From Teleogryllus oceanicus (lineage: Eukaryota > Arthropoda > Insecta > Orthoptera > Gryllidae), in the NCBI GenBank assembly GCA_964035755.1, contig CAXIVR010000003.1:169073840-169137839 (forward strand): 64,000 nucleotides of DNA, read 5' to 3'. The position numbers were made by a program, and so were the translations under genes. Position 1 is the stretch's first letter; the number at the start of each line of letters is the position of its first letter. The notes under the pieces were generated by a model that was not told the origin of the DNA, made no database searches, and saw only the letters and a program-made list of their open reading frames with translations. Shown in pieces: positions 22,501 through 34,477 of this stretch.

Positions 22501-22825
22501 CGTTGAAATTTCCCCCACCCGCCATGTTGTATCCCTCGGGGGCGGCTGGGGGGGCATCTGGGGCCGCGAGCCCCGCCGACGCGCCCACGAGCCCCGTTTA
22601 GCGCTTTCCCTATGCCCGGCGCCGCACCGCGCTTGAGGTCCCGGGCCGGTGCCACGCCCCAGCGCCACCGGCGGCGCCTACCGCCGGGCGGCCGGCCACG
22701 GACACCGCGCCGCGCCGGGGACGGGGAATGAACTGGCGTCGGGGACGCGGGCTGCGCTCATTGGAGGCCTCGTCCTGCCCCCCAGTGCCCCGAAAGGGCC
22801 CGCGCGGTCCCATTTTCGGGGTCAC
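22501..22825. promoter_or_regulatory. CpG-rich island next to C-rich array
   Basis: Dense CpG (for example GGCCGGCCACGGACACCGCG) in an AT-rich neighbourhood. A short frame from an ATG at 22,524 is Ala/Gly/Ser-rich and stops after 25 codons. Regulatory function is inferred from composition only. Confidence 0.25.
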
Positions 22826-23074
22826 TTCGTCCCCCCCCGCCACCCCCCGGGCCACCCCCCGCCACCCCCCGCCACCCCCCCGCCACCCCCCCGCCACGCC
22901 CCGCCACCCCCCGCCACGCCCGCCACCCCCCGCCACGCCCGCCCCCCGCCACGCCCGCCCCCCCCCGCCCGCCCCCCCACCCCCCCGCCACCCCCCGCCC
23001 CCCCCCCCACGCCCCCCCCCGCCCCGCCACGCCCCGCCCCCCCCGCCCCCCCCGCCCCGCCCCCCCACCCCCCG

Positions 23075-23110
<36 letters not shown>

Positions 23111-23165
23111 ACCCCCGCCCGCGCCTCCCGCCCCCCGCGCCCCGCCCTGCCATCCCCACTTCGCC
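22826..23165. repeat. C-rich minisatellite (CGCCACCCCC)n with long poly-C
   Basis: Units CGCCACCCCC and CGCCACGCC repeat from 22,836 to about 23,075. A nearly pure C run of about 40 bases follows around 23,071-23,112. The opposite strand is G-rich. Open frames (up to 235 codons, Gly-rich or Pro-rich) are by-products. The poly-C length is the least reliable part. Confidence 0.9.
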
Positions 23166-26100
23166 ATCCCCCCCGCCACCCCCTTTATGTCCCAACCCCT
23201 TTTTGCCACCCCCGGGCCCCATCTCTTGTGCTCCCATCTCGCTTCGCTTTTCCCCACGACCCCCCTAGCCCCCGCCCTGTCGCCTGACACAACTCCTGTT
23301 TCTTCCTTTCCCAACATTTTTTATCGGGGTTAAATTATTCCACCCCAAAATTCCCCCCACAAAATTTTTCTCCTAAAAATTTCCCTCCTCAGTTTGTTCA
23401 TATAAATGCGGCCGCCCGGGCTCAGTTTCCAGCATATTGTTTACTTGTGTCATACTTTCAAAATTTCATTTTCTTTACCCCGTCTCCCGTTTTTTGGGCC
23501 CCTGTTCAGGAAATTGGGGGTGTTTGTAAAACCGTAAACCCCCGGGGGCTTTGGGGTACCCGAAACCCCAAACCTCCTCACTCCATTTTTCTACGTGGGT
23601 CTGAACCACGAAACGGATTTTTGAAAACCAAAAACAACTATACGGCGCTACTGTTCTGTTTCCGCTTTGCTCCCCTCTCCACCCCTCCCCCCCACTTCCC
23701 CGCGCTGTGGCCGGGCGCCCCCTCTGTGGCGGGGGCCCTGCGGCCGGCGCGACCGCCCAGGGGTTTTAAAAGGCGAAAAAAGCGGACAAAAATCATTTTT
23801 AAAAATCGCCCAATTTGTTTCATTTTTAGCATACGAAAAGAGAAATGTCCAATGCTTTTTTCTTATACTATATTTGGTTATTTTTTTGTCCATTGTTTTT
23901 ATAACGCGCGTAAAAACGGGGTTTTTAAAGGGTCGGGAGGGCCAAAAAATTCTTTCCTTTTTGAATCCTCATTTCTGGTTACTTTTAAAAACTTATTAAA
24001 AATTTTTTTCTTGTTACTTTTAATACTTTATAACTACATTTCTTGTAAAACAAAATTTATCACTTTCCATAAGTTGTAAAAAAAATTTCCCAAATCGTCT
24101 GTTAGAAGCACCATTCTACTTTGCTTTCCCTTTGACTTAAAAAAAATGTACGTCTATGTATGTCATGAAACTTGGTAAATTTTTCCAGAAATACCGGGGG
24201 GAACACGTTCATGTGGGTTTTCACCCTGAACTACTTGAACCGGGGAAACGAGAAGAAAAGAGAAGTTTTTCCAAAAAGGGGCCCTTTTCACCCGCAATCG
24301 CGCTGACGAAAACAGACCCCGGAGAGCGAGGGCTGTTTGACACATTTATAACCTATCCAAACGCCGACTTTTTGGGGAACAAGGGACCCTTGCGGTGGTT
24401 GAAATGTGCTCGCTAGTTTTTAGTGTGAACAAAAAGATCTCCGGGCTGTAGTCTGGACGGGGTTTTTCAGTAGTGTTTGTCAGTGTGGTGCAGTGGGGGA
24501 AGTGAAAAAAATGAATTTTACAGTAATTGCAGTGGCTCCATCAAAAAATTAGAAAAAAAAAAATGATTGTGGGAAAAAAACAAGAACAATTTGGGGTTGC
24601 ACATCTCATGAACAAATTTGACTTAAGGTATCTAAAATGTCAAAAAAAAACATTGTATCAGGCAAGATCTTCTTTTTTTTCCAAAACGCGTTGGAGAAAT
24701 TACCGAAGGGAAGAGTTTTCGAAAGGAAGAATGCAGATTGGTTAAAAAAAACCATGCAAATATCTTTATCATACCTTTGTTCATGCAGAAAGTGAGGTCG
24801 ACCATCAAAAGATTTTTAAATCTTTTTAAAGAAGAAAAAGAAAGAAAAGTAAAACCCTTTCGGGGGGGTTCTGTTAGAACATCAGAGCTTGCATATGCGA
24901 CCCCCTATGAAATTAAGGGCAAAAGGGAGACGATCAGTCAGCTAAATTTTTAAAAGAAGCAACAACAACAACAAAAACTTAAAGGGGAAAAAGAAAAAAG
25001 AGAAGTTTTGGAAGAAAAGGGGGCATACAATCAACGAGAATGTCAGTGGAAAAAGCTCTGTCCGTTCATGATTAATGCAAAGTTATGGGAAACATAAATT
25101 ACATGAAAAGAGAGATTAGTTAAAAAAAACATAATCATAAATTGTCCCCGGGGTTATTATGCCATTCTAAATGCAAAAAAGGATACTTATCCTCGGAATA
25201 TATCTATCAAGAAACTGAATGTGAAGTGAAATTACAGGTTTTTGCTTGATCATCCCGCCCAAATTTTTAAAACTACTACCCGACAATGATACAAATAATT
25301 GTGCGACTCCTCATATTACATTAAAAGGGGGGGTTTTTGATAATTTTTTTTGGTATAAAAAAATTTGGGACTGAAGCTGAATGCAGGACGAGCAATTTTA
25401 AATAAATGGCCTTTTGCCTTGTCAATAGGGGAAAATTTTAAATTATTGAAGGGGAAAACCCCAGAACATCATCTACCCGTTACTGCAGACCTATTCGCTT
25501 GCGGTGGATTCACAAAACTTTGGGAAATATGGGGGGAAAAAAAAGGGGATTACATCAATAATCAGATTGAGAATTTGCGGGAATTTATGTCTCAATAACA
25601 TACATGAAAAACACTTAATATTATCAATGATTGAAAAAAAAAATTTGAAATGCTCAAACCGAAACGTCAAGCATGAAATGTTACATTTGTGGCGCAAAAA
25701 TATCAGAAATGAACAATGTTTCTAAAGTGACAGAAAAATCTTAAGTTTCACTTTAAATTTGGCATTTCCGTACTGCCCGCCCATATACGATTTTTGAATG
25801 TCTCCCATATTTCATATCGGTTGATTGAAAAAGGGAAAGTGAGGGGAAAGATGGCAGTAAATTTATTGGAAAGGAAAAAGAGACACGTTCAAGAATTGTT
25901 TAAAAGTAGATTAGGCCCCCGAGATATCCAAAGCCGGGATACGGATCTTAAAACGATGGAAACCTTGCCCGGGGGTTTTTTTTAAAATTTTTGGTTAGTT
26001 TGAAATAATAATAGATTGGCCCCAATTTTCGTTTTGGGAAAAAAAAACAATTTCATCTGGTCATAAATTAATTTTCCCGGAGTTCAATTTCTCCCAAAAA

Positions 26101-27540
26101 AACCGCACATTTATTTGAAAGATTATATCCGGGGAAATTATATGCCCTCCAAAGTTCATAAAATTTTTTTTACATGGTGCTTCCATAATAAAGCTGAAAT
26201 TTTTCCCAAATTTGGGAGAACTTTCAGAAGAAGAAAAGGAATCCGGGAACAAAGACATCGGGAAGTTCAGAAACCCACCCCCAAAAAAATTTCCCAAAGA
26301 GTTTCCTAATTGTGATCTTTTCCCAGGGGATTGTTATTGAGCTCTGCCCCTTTGTTTTTCCACTGTTTCCCTTTCCCAAAAAAAAATTAAAAACAACTTC
26401 CTCGAAGTCTTGAATTTATTACTGTTTCCCCGCAGAGGGGAAAACGGGGAGAACAAGAGAAGACGACTCTGAAGAATCCGATACTTTTCAACACTGAAGA
26501 TGCAAAATAATTTTTCGCAAAAGTGGGGATCCATTTTAAAATAACAAATGAACTTCAAATAAACTTTAAAAAAGTAAGTTTTTAGATTCAAATCATTTCA
26601 TTTTATTGAAAAAAACTTTTTTTGTCCGTTTTTTCCAATCCGTACCATAGGGGCCCCGGGTTAAAACGGTCCCCGGGAAAACCTTTTACGTTCATTATTT
26701 TTTTCAAGATCAATTGGGGCCCATTTAAAAAATAAAGGGGGCGGGGGGGGCCAGGGGGAACAAGGGAAAATTGCGAAAAGGAAAAGGGGAAAGGGGGTGG
26801 GGTTGAGAAGAGGCAAGAGGGGGGATGGGGGGAAGAAAACCCAAAAAATTGGGGGAAATGCAGAACATTGAAACGAATAATTGGACGGGATCGTGATATA
26901 TTTTGGAACCCGCTCATACTTTGTCTGATAGTCGGGGAGTTTTCCCTTTTAAAAAAATGTATTCACATCATTTTTGAAGAATGAAAAACATTCATTAACC
27001 CCACATAAAAAGAATTTTAGGGAGAAAAGGGAAAGGGGTATACCCCAAAGTTGTTGCCGCGTTTCACAGCAACAAACTAACACGACGTCGAATAAAAAAA
27101 AGAAAGAATATAAAAAAGGAAATCATTTAAAAATTTTTTGTTCGGACTTTTTTTTATTCAAAAATTAACTTCCAAAAAAACTTTTAAACCAGAACGTAAA
27201 ATTATGAAGGGTTTAAATTTATGGGAAAGATCAAAAAAAACGGGATTAACTTTATTTTTAAATGTTATTTTTCGCATTACAACGAAAAAAGGGCCTTTAA
27301 AGTATATCCCAAATAATTATAAACCGGGTTTTTTTTAGTCCCTAAAACTTTTATGTCTAATTCAAAGTAATCCCCCAAAAAAAAATTTTTTTAATTTTCC
27401 CCAAAATAAATACATTTTCAAAAAAAAATAATCCTGATCATATGTTTTCCTGCATTGCAAAGATGTTTGGTTACAATAAAATTAATAATTTTTCCAAAAT
27501 GGGAAAAAGCATGTTAGGTTTATTTAACTGGAAAATTTAC
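23166..27540. other. Long AT-rich spacer, no supported gene
   Basis: AT-rich sequence with a few moderately GC-rich patches (23,400-23,790). Lys-, Asn- and Phe-rich short frames (60-110 codons) occur on both strands, none with a domain. A purine-rich plus strand at 24,520-25,060 and 26,740-26,850 stands out. The 23,447-24,079 frame (210 codons) runs through T-rich noise and is not convincing. Confidence 0.55.
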
Positions 27541-28180
27541 GCTACTTTCCCCATCCCGCCGATCCCCCTCATTCCCACTAAACACCACTGGCTGTACCCT
27601 TTTTCTCCGGCTGTTTTTCGGTTCACCCCAAAACCCCCCCAAATTTCACCACCCCCCCACCGCGTCCTTTAACCCCAAAGTCCCCTTTCCCCTCGTCCCC
27701 GAGACCGCTTCGTCTTCGCGACTTCATCTTTCCCACGCCCACCTGTCTCTGCCCAACAACGTGATCGCCCCCAAACTTTGCGCCATTTGTTCATCCAAAC
27801 CACCCCATCTTTCTCCCCCCAAAAAATCACCTTTTACAAAAACCGTAGTTCAGGCGCTATTCCCTCATCCCCGAATATCCCTTGTTTTTCGACCACGTCC
27901 ATCCCCCCTCATATCCACCCTTCTCACCATGCTAGCTAATCTTGGCCTCCCTTGCAATATCCATTTATCACAACCCTTCCCCCCGTCCCCACCATACCTA
28001 TCACCTCCGTCAATCCTGTTCCCTTATACCCCTCTCCCCCACAATTTCACCTCCACGCCAAAACGGGCCCCCCACACCGTTTTCCCCCCCACATCCCCGC
28101 CACAGCCCTTTTGCTCAACCCAACATCCCCCACATCCGGGAAAACTTTAAACCTTGTCTTGTTCCAACGTTCTTCACCAC
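27541..28180. repeat. Pyrimidine-rich tract
   Basis: CT-rich on the plus strand with repeated CCCCACC and TTTCCCCCCC phrases. Pro/Ser-rich frames are compositional. Confidence 0.5.
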
Positions 28181-28480
28181 CATCCGACATCATCCCTCCT
28201 CCCCTTCCGGGGACCCCCGCCGCCGCCGCCGCACCGCCGTTTCGCCCCCTCCTGCGATTGTTTGCGCGGGTCGATCCCCGATCAGGGCTTTCGCGCCGCC
28301 CGGGAGCGCGCCCCCCCCCCAGATAGCGCGGCCGATGGGGCGGGCGCGGGGCGGGTGGGCGCGCGCAGAATGTCATCGCGCGCCACCCCCTCCCCCAAAG
28401 CGGGCCGCCCGCGCCCCGCCCGCCGCCCTCTCCTCCTGCCCGTCGCCCGTTTGGCAGCCGTTTGGGCCCCCCCTCCCTCC
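28181..28480. other. CpG-rich patch with a short CCG run
   Basis: Includes CGCCGCCGCCGCCGC at 28,219-28,235 and CpG-dense flanks. No supported exon. Confidence 0.4.
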
Positions 28481-28732
28481 CCCCACCCCCCGCCTTTCCC
28501 CCGCCCCCCTACCCCTCGCCCTCCCCCCTCTCCCACCCTTCCTGCCTGCACCCCCCCTCCCCTCGCACCCTCCTCCTTTCGCACCCCCCCTTTCCCCCCC
28601 TCCTCTCCCACTCTCCTCTCCATCCCCCCTTTCCCCCCCATTTCCCCCCTCCTCCTCTCGCGCCCCCCCCTCGCGCCCCCCCCTTTCTCCCACCCCCCTT
28701 TTTTCCCCCCCTCCTTTTCCCCGACCGGGAAA
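28481..28732. repeat. C/T minisatellite-like tract
   Basis: CCCCCCTCC-, CTCTCCCACC- and CGCCCCCCCC-type phrases, G-rich on the other strand. It abuts a SINE-A copy. Confidence 0.6.
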
Positions 28733-29280
28733 AGGGGAGCTCGGGGCACCCAAATCGCCATTGCAGCGCCTCTGGGCCGGGGGTTCTAGGTTTTGAGTCC
28801 TGACCCGGGAGGATTTTTTGACACCAGCTTTTCAGCTAGGTCGAATTCAGTCGCTGCCCCGGGGGAGAATTTAGCCCGGCTGTCGGGCGGAGGTTTTTTC
28901 CCTGGGTTTTGCCGATCAACACCAGGCGAATGCCGGAGCAGTTTCCCAGGGAAAAAGGGCCCCGGACCGCGCCCGATCTATCCTTCCTCTTCCTTTCCCA
29001 TCCTCTCCCACTTTTCACACACTTAACTAACGGGACTACACTCCCATATTCCGGGGGACCGGTCGGGGCTTACTTGTCCGGCTGGGGGCGGTCCCGCTGG
29101 TGGGGGGAGTCCTGGTTAGGGGGGAAACCCCCCCTTGCCGACGGTGGGTCGGCGCCGGAACGCCATCCTGCGGGGGGAAAACCCCCGCCATCTCCCGCCC
29201 AAAAAAAATGCACCAATTTAAAGGGGCTAATGACCAAAGCATTTCGCGCCCGGAAAAAACGAAAAAAAAAAACCAAACCA
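28733..29280 (+). mobile_element. SINE-A, copy 5
   Basis: The tRNA-like head contains GAGCTCGGGGCACC, CATTGCAGCGCCTCTGGGCC and a degraded B box TTTTGAGTCC near 28,793. The body has GACACCAGCTTTTCAGCTAG, GTCGAATTCAGTCGCTG, and the core GATCAACACCAGGCGAATGC near 28,914. A CT-rich stretch, GGGGACCGGTCGGGGC, CTTGCCGACGGTGGGTCGGC and a 3' end GGGGCTAATGACCAAAGC follow, the last shared with copy 2. This is the most complete plus-strand copy. Confidence 0.85.
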
Positions 29281-29540
29281 ATTTTCCCGCCCTTCTTCTC
29301 CCCCGTCCTCCCCTCTCGCCCCTTATCCCAAAAGCCCTCCCCTTTTCTCCCCGCCCGCTGGATGCCAACCTCTCCCACCTCCCCCCTCCCGCCTGAACGT
29401 CGCCCACTGCCAACGCGCAGATCCGCCTTTGCTCCGCACGCCCCCTTTGACAAAATTGAAATTACCCTATATTGGTTTGAAATCGTGCACGGAGAATTTA
29501 CACTGCAAACCCGGGGTCCCGTTTTCGGGGATACCACCGC
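29281..29540. other. CT-rich linker between two SINE-A copies
   Basis: Pyrimidine-rich at 29,285-29,400, then mixed. The left CT tract mirrors the C-rich tract that follows copy 2. Confidence 0.4.
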
Positions 29541-29960
29541 TGGAGGGTTTGGGCAACAACCGAAGACACTGCAGCGAATCCGACCCGGCGGTTCTAATTC
29601 CAGTGTGGGCGGTGGGGAAATTTTTGTTGTTTGCAGACCAGCTTTTTTTCGAACCCAAACCCCCCCTGGAAGAGAATTGTAGTGGATGGGGGGTCCCGGT
29701 CGATATTTTCTGGGATTTCTTTCCCATCAACCGGGAAAAACGTAAAAGGTTTTTAAAAACGGGGGACGGGCCTCGCGCGTTGCTTTTCTTCTTCCCTTTT
29801 CCCTTTCTTTTTTTTCCTTTTACACTCACACCCTTTTACTTACACCTACATACATTACACATGCCGAGGTCCGATCGGGGGGCCCCAGAGCTTTTCCACC
29901 TGGGGGGGTCCCGCTGGTGGAAGGTATCTCCAGTTTCCCCATTTTTCCCGCTAGTTTCAT
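29541..29960 (+). mobile_element. SINE-A, copy 6 (diverged)
   Basis: Starts around GACACTGCAGCGAATCCGAC with a damaged B box near 29,595. Then come a GACCAGCTTT segment, a core remnant near 29,715-29,745 (CCCATCAACCGGG), a CT-rich stretch (29,785-29,820), TTACACTCACACCC and a GGTCCGATCGGGGGG block near 29,868. Order matches the other copies but identity is lower. Confidence 0.6.
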
Positions 29961-32535
29961 TTTGACAAAATTTCAAATATGCATAAATACTAATAATAAA
30001 TAATTTCTTTAATGAAATTATACCAATTTTATCTTAGATTTTTGAATTTTTAAAAAATTTGGTTGATTTTTAAATTTGGGTTGCAGAACTTCAAAAAATA
30101 TTGCATGTATTTATTTAAAAATAATATATCTTTATATACATTTTTAGAAATAATTTATAATTTTTTGCTTTTTGGGAAAACAATAATTTTTTATAATTGT
30201 TTTTAAAAAATAGTGTTTGAACCTGTTTTCCCATGTTCACAGAAAGATCCGATTTCTATTTATTTTTTTCATTTAATATACATAACTAAGCAATTGTGTA
30301 TCAAAGCCATTAGGTGCGTTTATGATTTTTGATAACTCCAGTGATTGAATTAAAAAATCAAAATGAAAATCCGAGATGTTTAGAAAACCCCCAGAGATAA
30401 AAAGTCAACAAAACAGAATTTTCTAAGGGAAGTATCAAAATTTTTAGATCAATCGCAAAAACACTAGCGCAACTATTTTAAAAAAAATGATGTAAAAAAT
30501 TTGTTTTAGTGATATCAGTGGCACTATTTAAAAAACCCCTTTTGGAAAATTTAAACCCCCCATTATAATCAGCAGAGATGAAAAAAACGTTAAAAAGTTA
30601 AAAAGGGTTTTCTTTATTAGTTTAAATTGGGAAAAATCAAAATATTTTTACAAGTGAATGGAAAAACCCCATTTTTCGGAAAAGGTTTTTTAAAATTTTT
30701 AACGTCTTGTTGATCTCATGATCTATACATCACTTGACATTACATTAAATCTAACCGCAAGAGTTCAAGAAGAGTTTTTGCGATCTGGCAGCAAACATTA
30801 CGCCTTCCCTCAAAATAAATCTTATTGCAAAATGAAGAATCATCAAGTCATATTTCCTGTGCCTACTTCTATTTCCCCCAAAAATGGTATTCCTTTATCT
30901 AGGGTCCACAATAACATGCGTGTTAGGATTTTTTTGGGGAATTCTTGGCAAAAAAACATTTCCCCCTACTTTTGGTACCCTTTTTGGGACCACTGAGAAA
31001 TATCAGACTACGAATAGATCCAATTAATTTTCAATTAACTCCCAAACATTGAATCCAGTAGTGGCCCAAGGGGAGGGACCCGAAAATTCAGTCTCTCCTC
31101 CCCCCCGGAAAACCAATTTAAAACATATTCAAAAGATGGTTTTTTAAACATTTTTGTTCAATAATAAAACATTCAATATATCACTTATAAACGTTATAAA
31201 TATTAGTTAAAAAAACAAATAAAAAAATATTTTTTATTTTATAAATTACAAATTATTTTAAAAAAAAACATCAAGTCGGCTAAAACCCATATCTCAACCT
31301 CCCCGAGAAAAAAACCTGAATGCCCTAATTGGGTCCGTTTGGTTTTAACAATAATTGCATACTATTCATTCTCTTTATCAGCGAAAAAACTTAAAGCCCC
31401 CTTTCCTTGTGGCTTACTAGATATAATGAAATTTGGGGAAAACTTTAATTCACCCCGCGCCATAAAATAAAAGTACGTTAAAAAAATTCTAAAATTCCCT
31501 TTTTGTTATATTTCTAACCCTTTCGTAATACATGGATTTTTTTTAACTTTGTGGATTTGGCGTTGAAGGCCACGTCCACCGTGATTTCCCCAAGTTGCTT
31601 CCCAACTCAGAATCTGTTTCGTAAGCGTTCAAAAGGGACCCACATATTAACAAAAATTTCTTCCCTTATCTTAAATTCATTTTGTAAGAACTCGAAAGTT
31701 TTTGTATAGAAATGTATGTTATATTTTCTTCTGGGGATAACTTCAAAAGATTTTTCAGACGTTTTTCCTTTCCAAAAGATTCTAGTGTCTTGACGCCCTT
31801 TTTTTTAAAAATTTTTACTGGTGACTGATCACTTATTTTTTACTTTAATTTTGTGGGGGGAGAAAGTCAAAAGGGAAATTGGGCAGAACTGTGAAAGAAC
31901 ACTATACAAAAACCCGGAATATAAAAAATTTTCTAAAATTTAAAAAAAGTATCTTGATATTTAAAAAAGCTTAAAATATTGCAGATATTCTAAAAACAAA
32001 TTTCTGAAATTTTGAAACTCATCTCTTTACCTTTTTGGGGGCCCGGCCTGGCAGCAAACATACTCTTCCATTCTCCTACAACTCGAAGTGGCCTTTCAAA
32101 AATCTTTTATTATTTCATTTGGGTGGCCATGGTTTCCCCTTCTAAATGAGATTACGCTGGGTTTGGTTAATGACAACCCCCGACCACTTTTTTTGGGGGG
32201 TCAACCACTAAGGGAAACCCCACTTTTTCCCGGGTGAGAATAATTTATTTAAAATAACCCCCAAAATTGCACCATACGTTGCCACACAATTTCATTGCTT
32301 TACTGTCAGTATTCCATTTCCCAACAACTCTAAAACTCCCTTTTAGGTAGAAACCAGAACCCCTTCATATTTGTGAGTTGTTGAATTTTAATTTTCCCCC
32401 TTCACGTTGGAACAAAATTAATTTTATATTAAAGTTATCATCCCATTAAATATAATTTTTTAAAAAGGGTAACCTTTAGGTAATTTTTACCCCACTTCCC
32501 AAATCCTACATTTTTTTGCCACCCTTTTTCCCCCC
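29961..32535. other. AT-rich spacer, no gene seen
   Basis: Very AT-rich. The 92-codon frame at 30,718-30,996 has no domain. Nothing else recognised. Confidence 0.6.
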
Positions 32536-32539
32536 AATT

Positions 32540-32860
32540 AGCTGCCCTCTGCAAGACCACTACCTTTTTTTCATCTGTCTTTTTTGTTCTCTTTTTCTCT
32601 ACTTCCACCTCCCTACCATATCCAGATAACCTACTTCCAATTTGTGTCTCACATTCCTTCACTTTTTCCTCCCAAATTTAAGGGGACCTCTAAAAGCCAC
32701 TCCCCAACCCCATCCGCCTTTTCATTTCCCCTCCCCTACCTCAGCTATATCTTTTGCCTTTTTTCTAGCCCCCACCTCCAGTGTTTTTCCTCTTCTAATG
32801 GCGCAGAGCCCCATTAACGACGTGGGGTTTTAAAGGCGAAATTACACGTTTGAACAAATT
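32540..32860 (+). repeat. Local CT-rich repeat, copy 1
   Basis: Matches 35,925-36,245 in order: TCATCTGTCTTTTTTGTTCT, CTCTACTTCCACCTCC, CATATCCAGATAAC, ACTTCC, ACATTCCTTC, and an end with GCCCCATTAACGACG. The matching end in copy 2 is GCCCGATTAACGACTT. The shared non-repetitive right end shows these are duplicates, not just similar CT tracts. Confidence 0.65.
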
Positions 32861-33460
32861 AATTTTTTTATTACACGTTATCATCCCATTAAAATAACAA
32901 TAAAACAGTATTTTTTTAAAAAATTTTATAATCCCCTAACTTCGTACAGGTTTAAGCGAGGTTCGTATTGTAGATAGCATTATACCCCGGCACAATTGGG
33001 GAAAAGTAAAATTTACTTTAAGTCCCGGGCGCCCCCGATGGACCCGTTTTCCTGCCGCCAACGGGTACCCCGCCAACTGCCGGTTTTTTCGCTGGGGGTT
33101 GGGCGTGGGCCTCGGCAGGCGCCAACAATTTACGCATCGGGGCGCGCCTCCCCGGGGCGCCGATTGTTCCGCGCGCGGGGCCCCGGCCGGAAAACGCGTT
33201 CCGCGGCGACGGACCTGAATTTCATAAAAAAGGCGGCCCGCCTCTTTTTTAAAAAAATTTACCACCAAATGCCGTTTTAAACCCCTTTTTATAACGCGGG
33301 GCCCCCGCTTGGGGGCGCGCTGGCCTCTGGCCCCCGGGGGTGGGGGGTTGGGGGGTGGGGGCGGGGGGTAGGTTTAAGTGGGAAAAAAAGGGGTTTCGCC
33401 CCGGATTGTCCCCATGGAAAAAATGAAGCGGTCCCAAAAGGCAGCTAATGCCCGAATAAA
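32861..33460. other. AT-rich linker and CpG-rich patch
   Basis: 33,020-33,240 is CpG-rich (for example CGGGGCGCGCCTCCCCGGGG). 33,300-33,365 is G-rich. No supported gene. Confidence 0.4.
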
Positions 33461-33886
33461 TGCGCCCTGTGCCGCTATAAATAGAAGCAACGACAGGTGA
33501 GCAGAGGTGCGTATTTATTTTTTCTATTTTTTGACGAATTTCCCGGGGGGGAAAAAAAAATTAACAATGTAGGGGAACGAGACCCCGGGGGATGCAGATT
33601 AATTAGGAATTGACGTTTCGGGGGAATTAAGAAACTCAGTTCGGAAATTTTTGGGGGAAAATATTTTGCTTGGGCAGCAGGGGAGTAGAGACACTGGCTC
33701 AATACTACAAGCAAAAATTTAAAGGGAAAACTGAACTGCTCAAAAGAAAACCATGACTCATCAAAAAATCTAACACTGAAAATAATTTAGGGGAAACAAA
33801 AAAGTATTAAGGACATTGCGGGAAACTACATTTCTACATTCAAATACAACACATATTTTCGGAAAGGGGGGGGCATCCTTTACCAT
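33461..33886. other. AT-rich spacer
   Basis: Nothing recognised. Confidence 0.5.
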
Positions 33887-34477
33887 GTGGGGGTTTCCCA
33901 TGGTTTTTTAGATATCCAAGAACAATCCAAAAAAATGAAAAGGGGTTTTATCTTGATTTGGGAAAAAGAAATAATTAGTTGTGTTTTCCTACCTATTCTT
34001 TTTTATTGCTCGTACCCCGGGAAATTTTCATACATATGCATAACTGCAGATGCAGCTGACGCGCGACATCAAGGCTCGAAGGGGAAAAAGGGCCCTCCGC
34101 CATTAAATATGGGGTATTATCAGGGTTTCATATGGAACAACAAAATTTTTTTATTTTTGGGATGCGAAGAACCGTTGTACTGTATCAGATGTACCTGTAT
34201 AACGATCTGTTATTATTTCCGGGAAGGGCTTTTGGGTAAAAAGTTTAATGGGTTTCAAAAGTTATACCAAGATTTTTATTTGTTTTGGGGTGGTAGTGTT
34301 AATGCTCTTCTACGCCGAGTTAAAACTTGCGGAGTCCCCGGGGGATTTTTTGTTCGGGGCCCTTGTTATAACCCCCTTTATTATTCAATGCTGATTTTTT
34401 CTTACGGACAGGACAATTTTTTTTCTTCTCAGAAAGTAATTCAAAACAATACAATTTTTGTTAATAAAAATATTTGA
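33887..34477 (+). CDS. Unrecognised open frame of 196 codons, doubtful
   Basis: This is the longest open frame in AT-rich, non-repetitive sequence here, which makes it less trivially compositional than the GC-array frames. The predicted protein is rich in Phe, Tyr, Ile and Lys, with a cysteine cluster near residues 98-108 (CEEPLYCIRCTCITICYY). I recognise no family, no signal peptide and no convincing membrane topology. The surrounding text is affected by homopolymer noise, so both the frame and its ends may be artefacts. It could be a random frame or a decayed transposon fragment. Confidence 0.12.
   Translation: MGVSHGFLDIQEQSKKMKRGFILIWEKEIISCVFLPILFYCSYPGKFSYICITADAADARHQGSKGKKGPPPLNMGYYQGFIWNNKIFLFLGCEEPLYCIRCTCITICYYFREGLLGKKFNGFQKLYQDFYLFWGGSVNALLRRVKTCGVPGGFFVRGPCYNPLYYSMLIFSYGQDNFFSSQKVIQNNTIFVNKNI

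Noticed and set aside
23447..24079. 210-codon Phe/Lys-rich frame
   Set aside because: Runs through T- and A-run noise. No domain, and the start is not distinguished.
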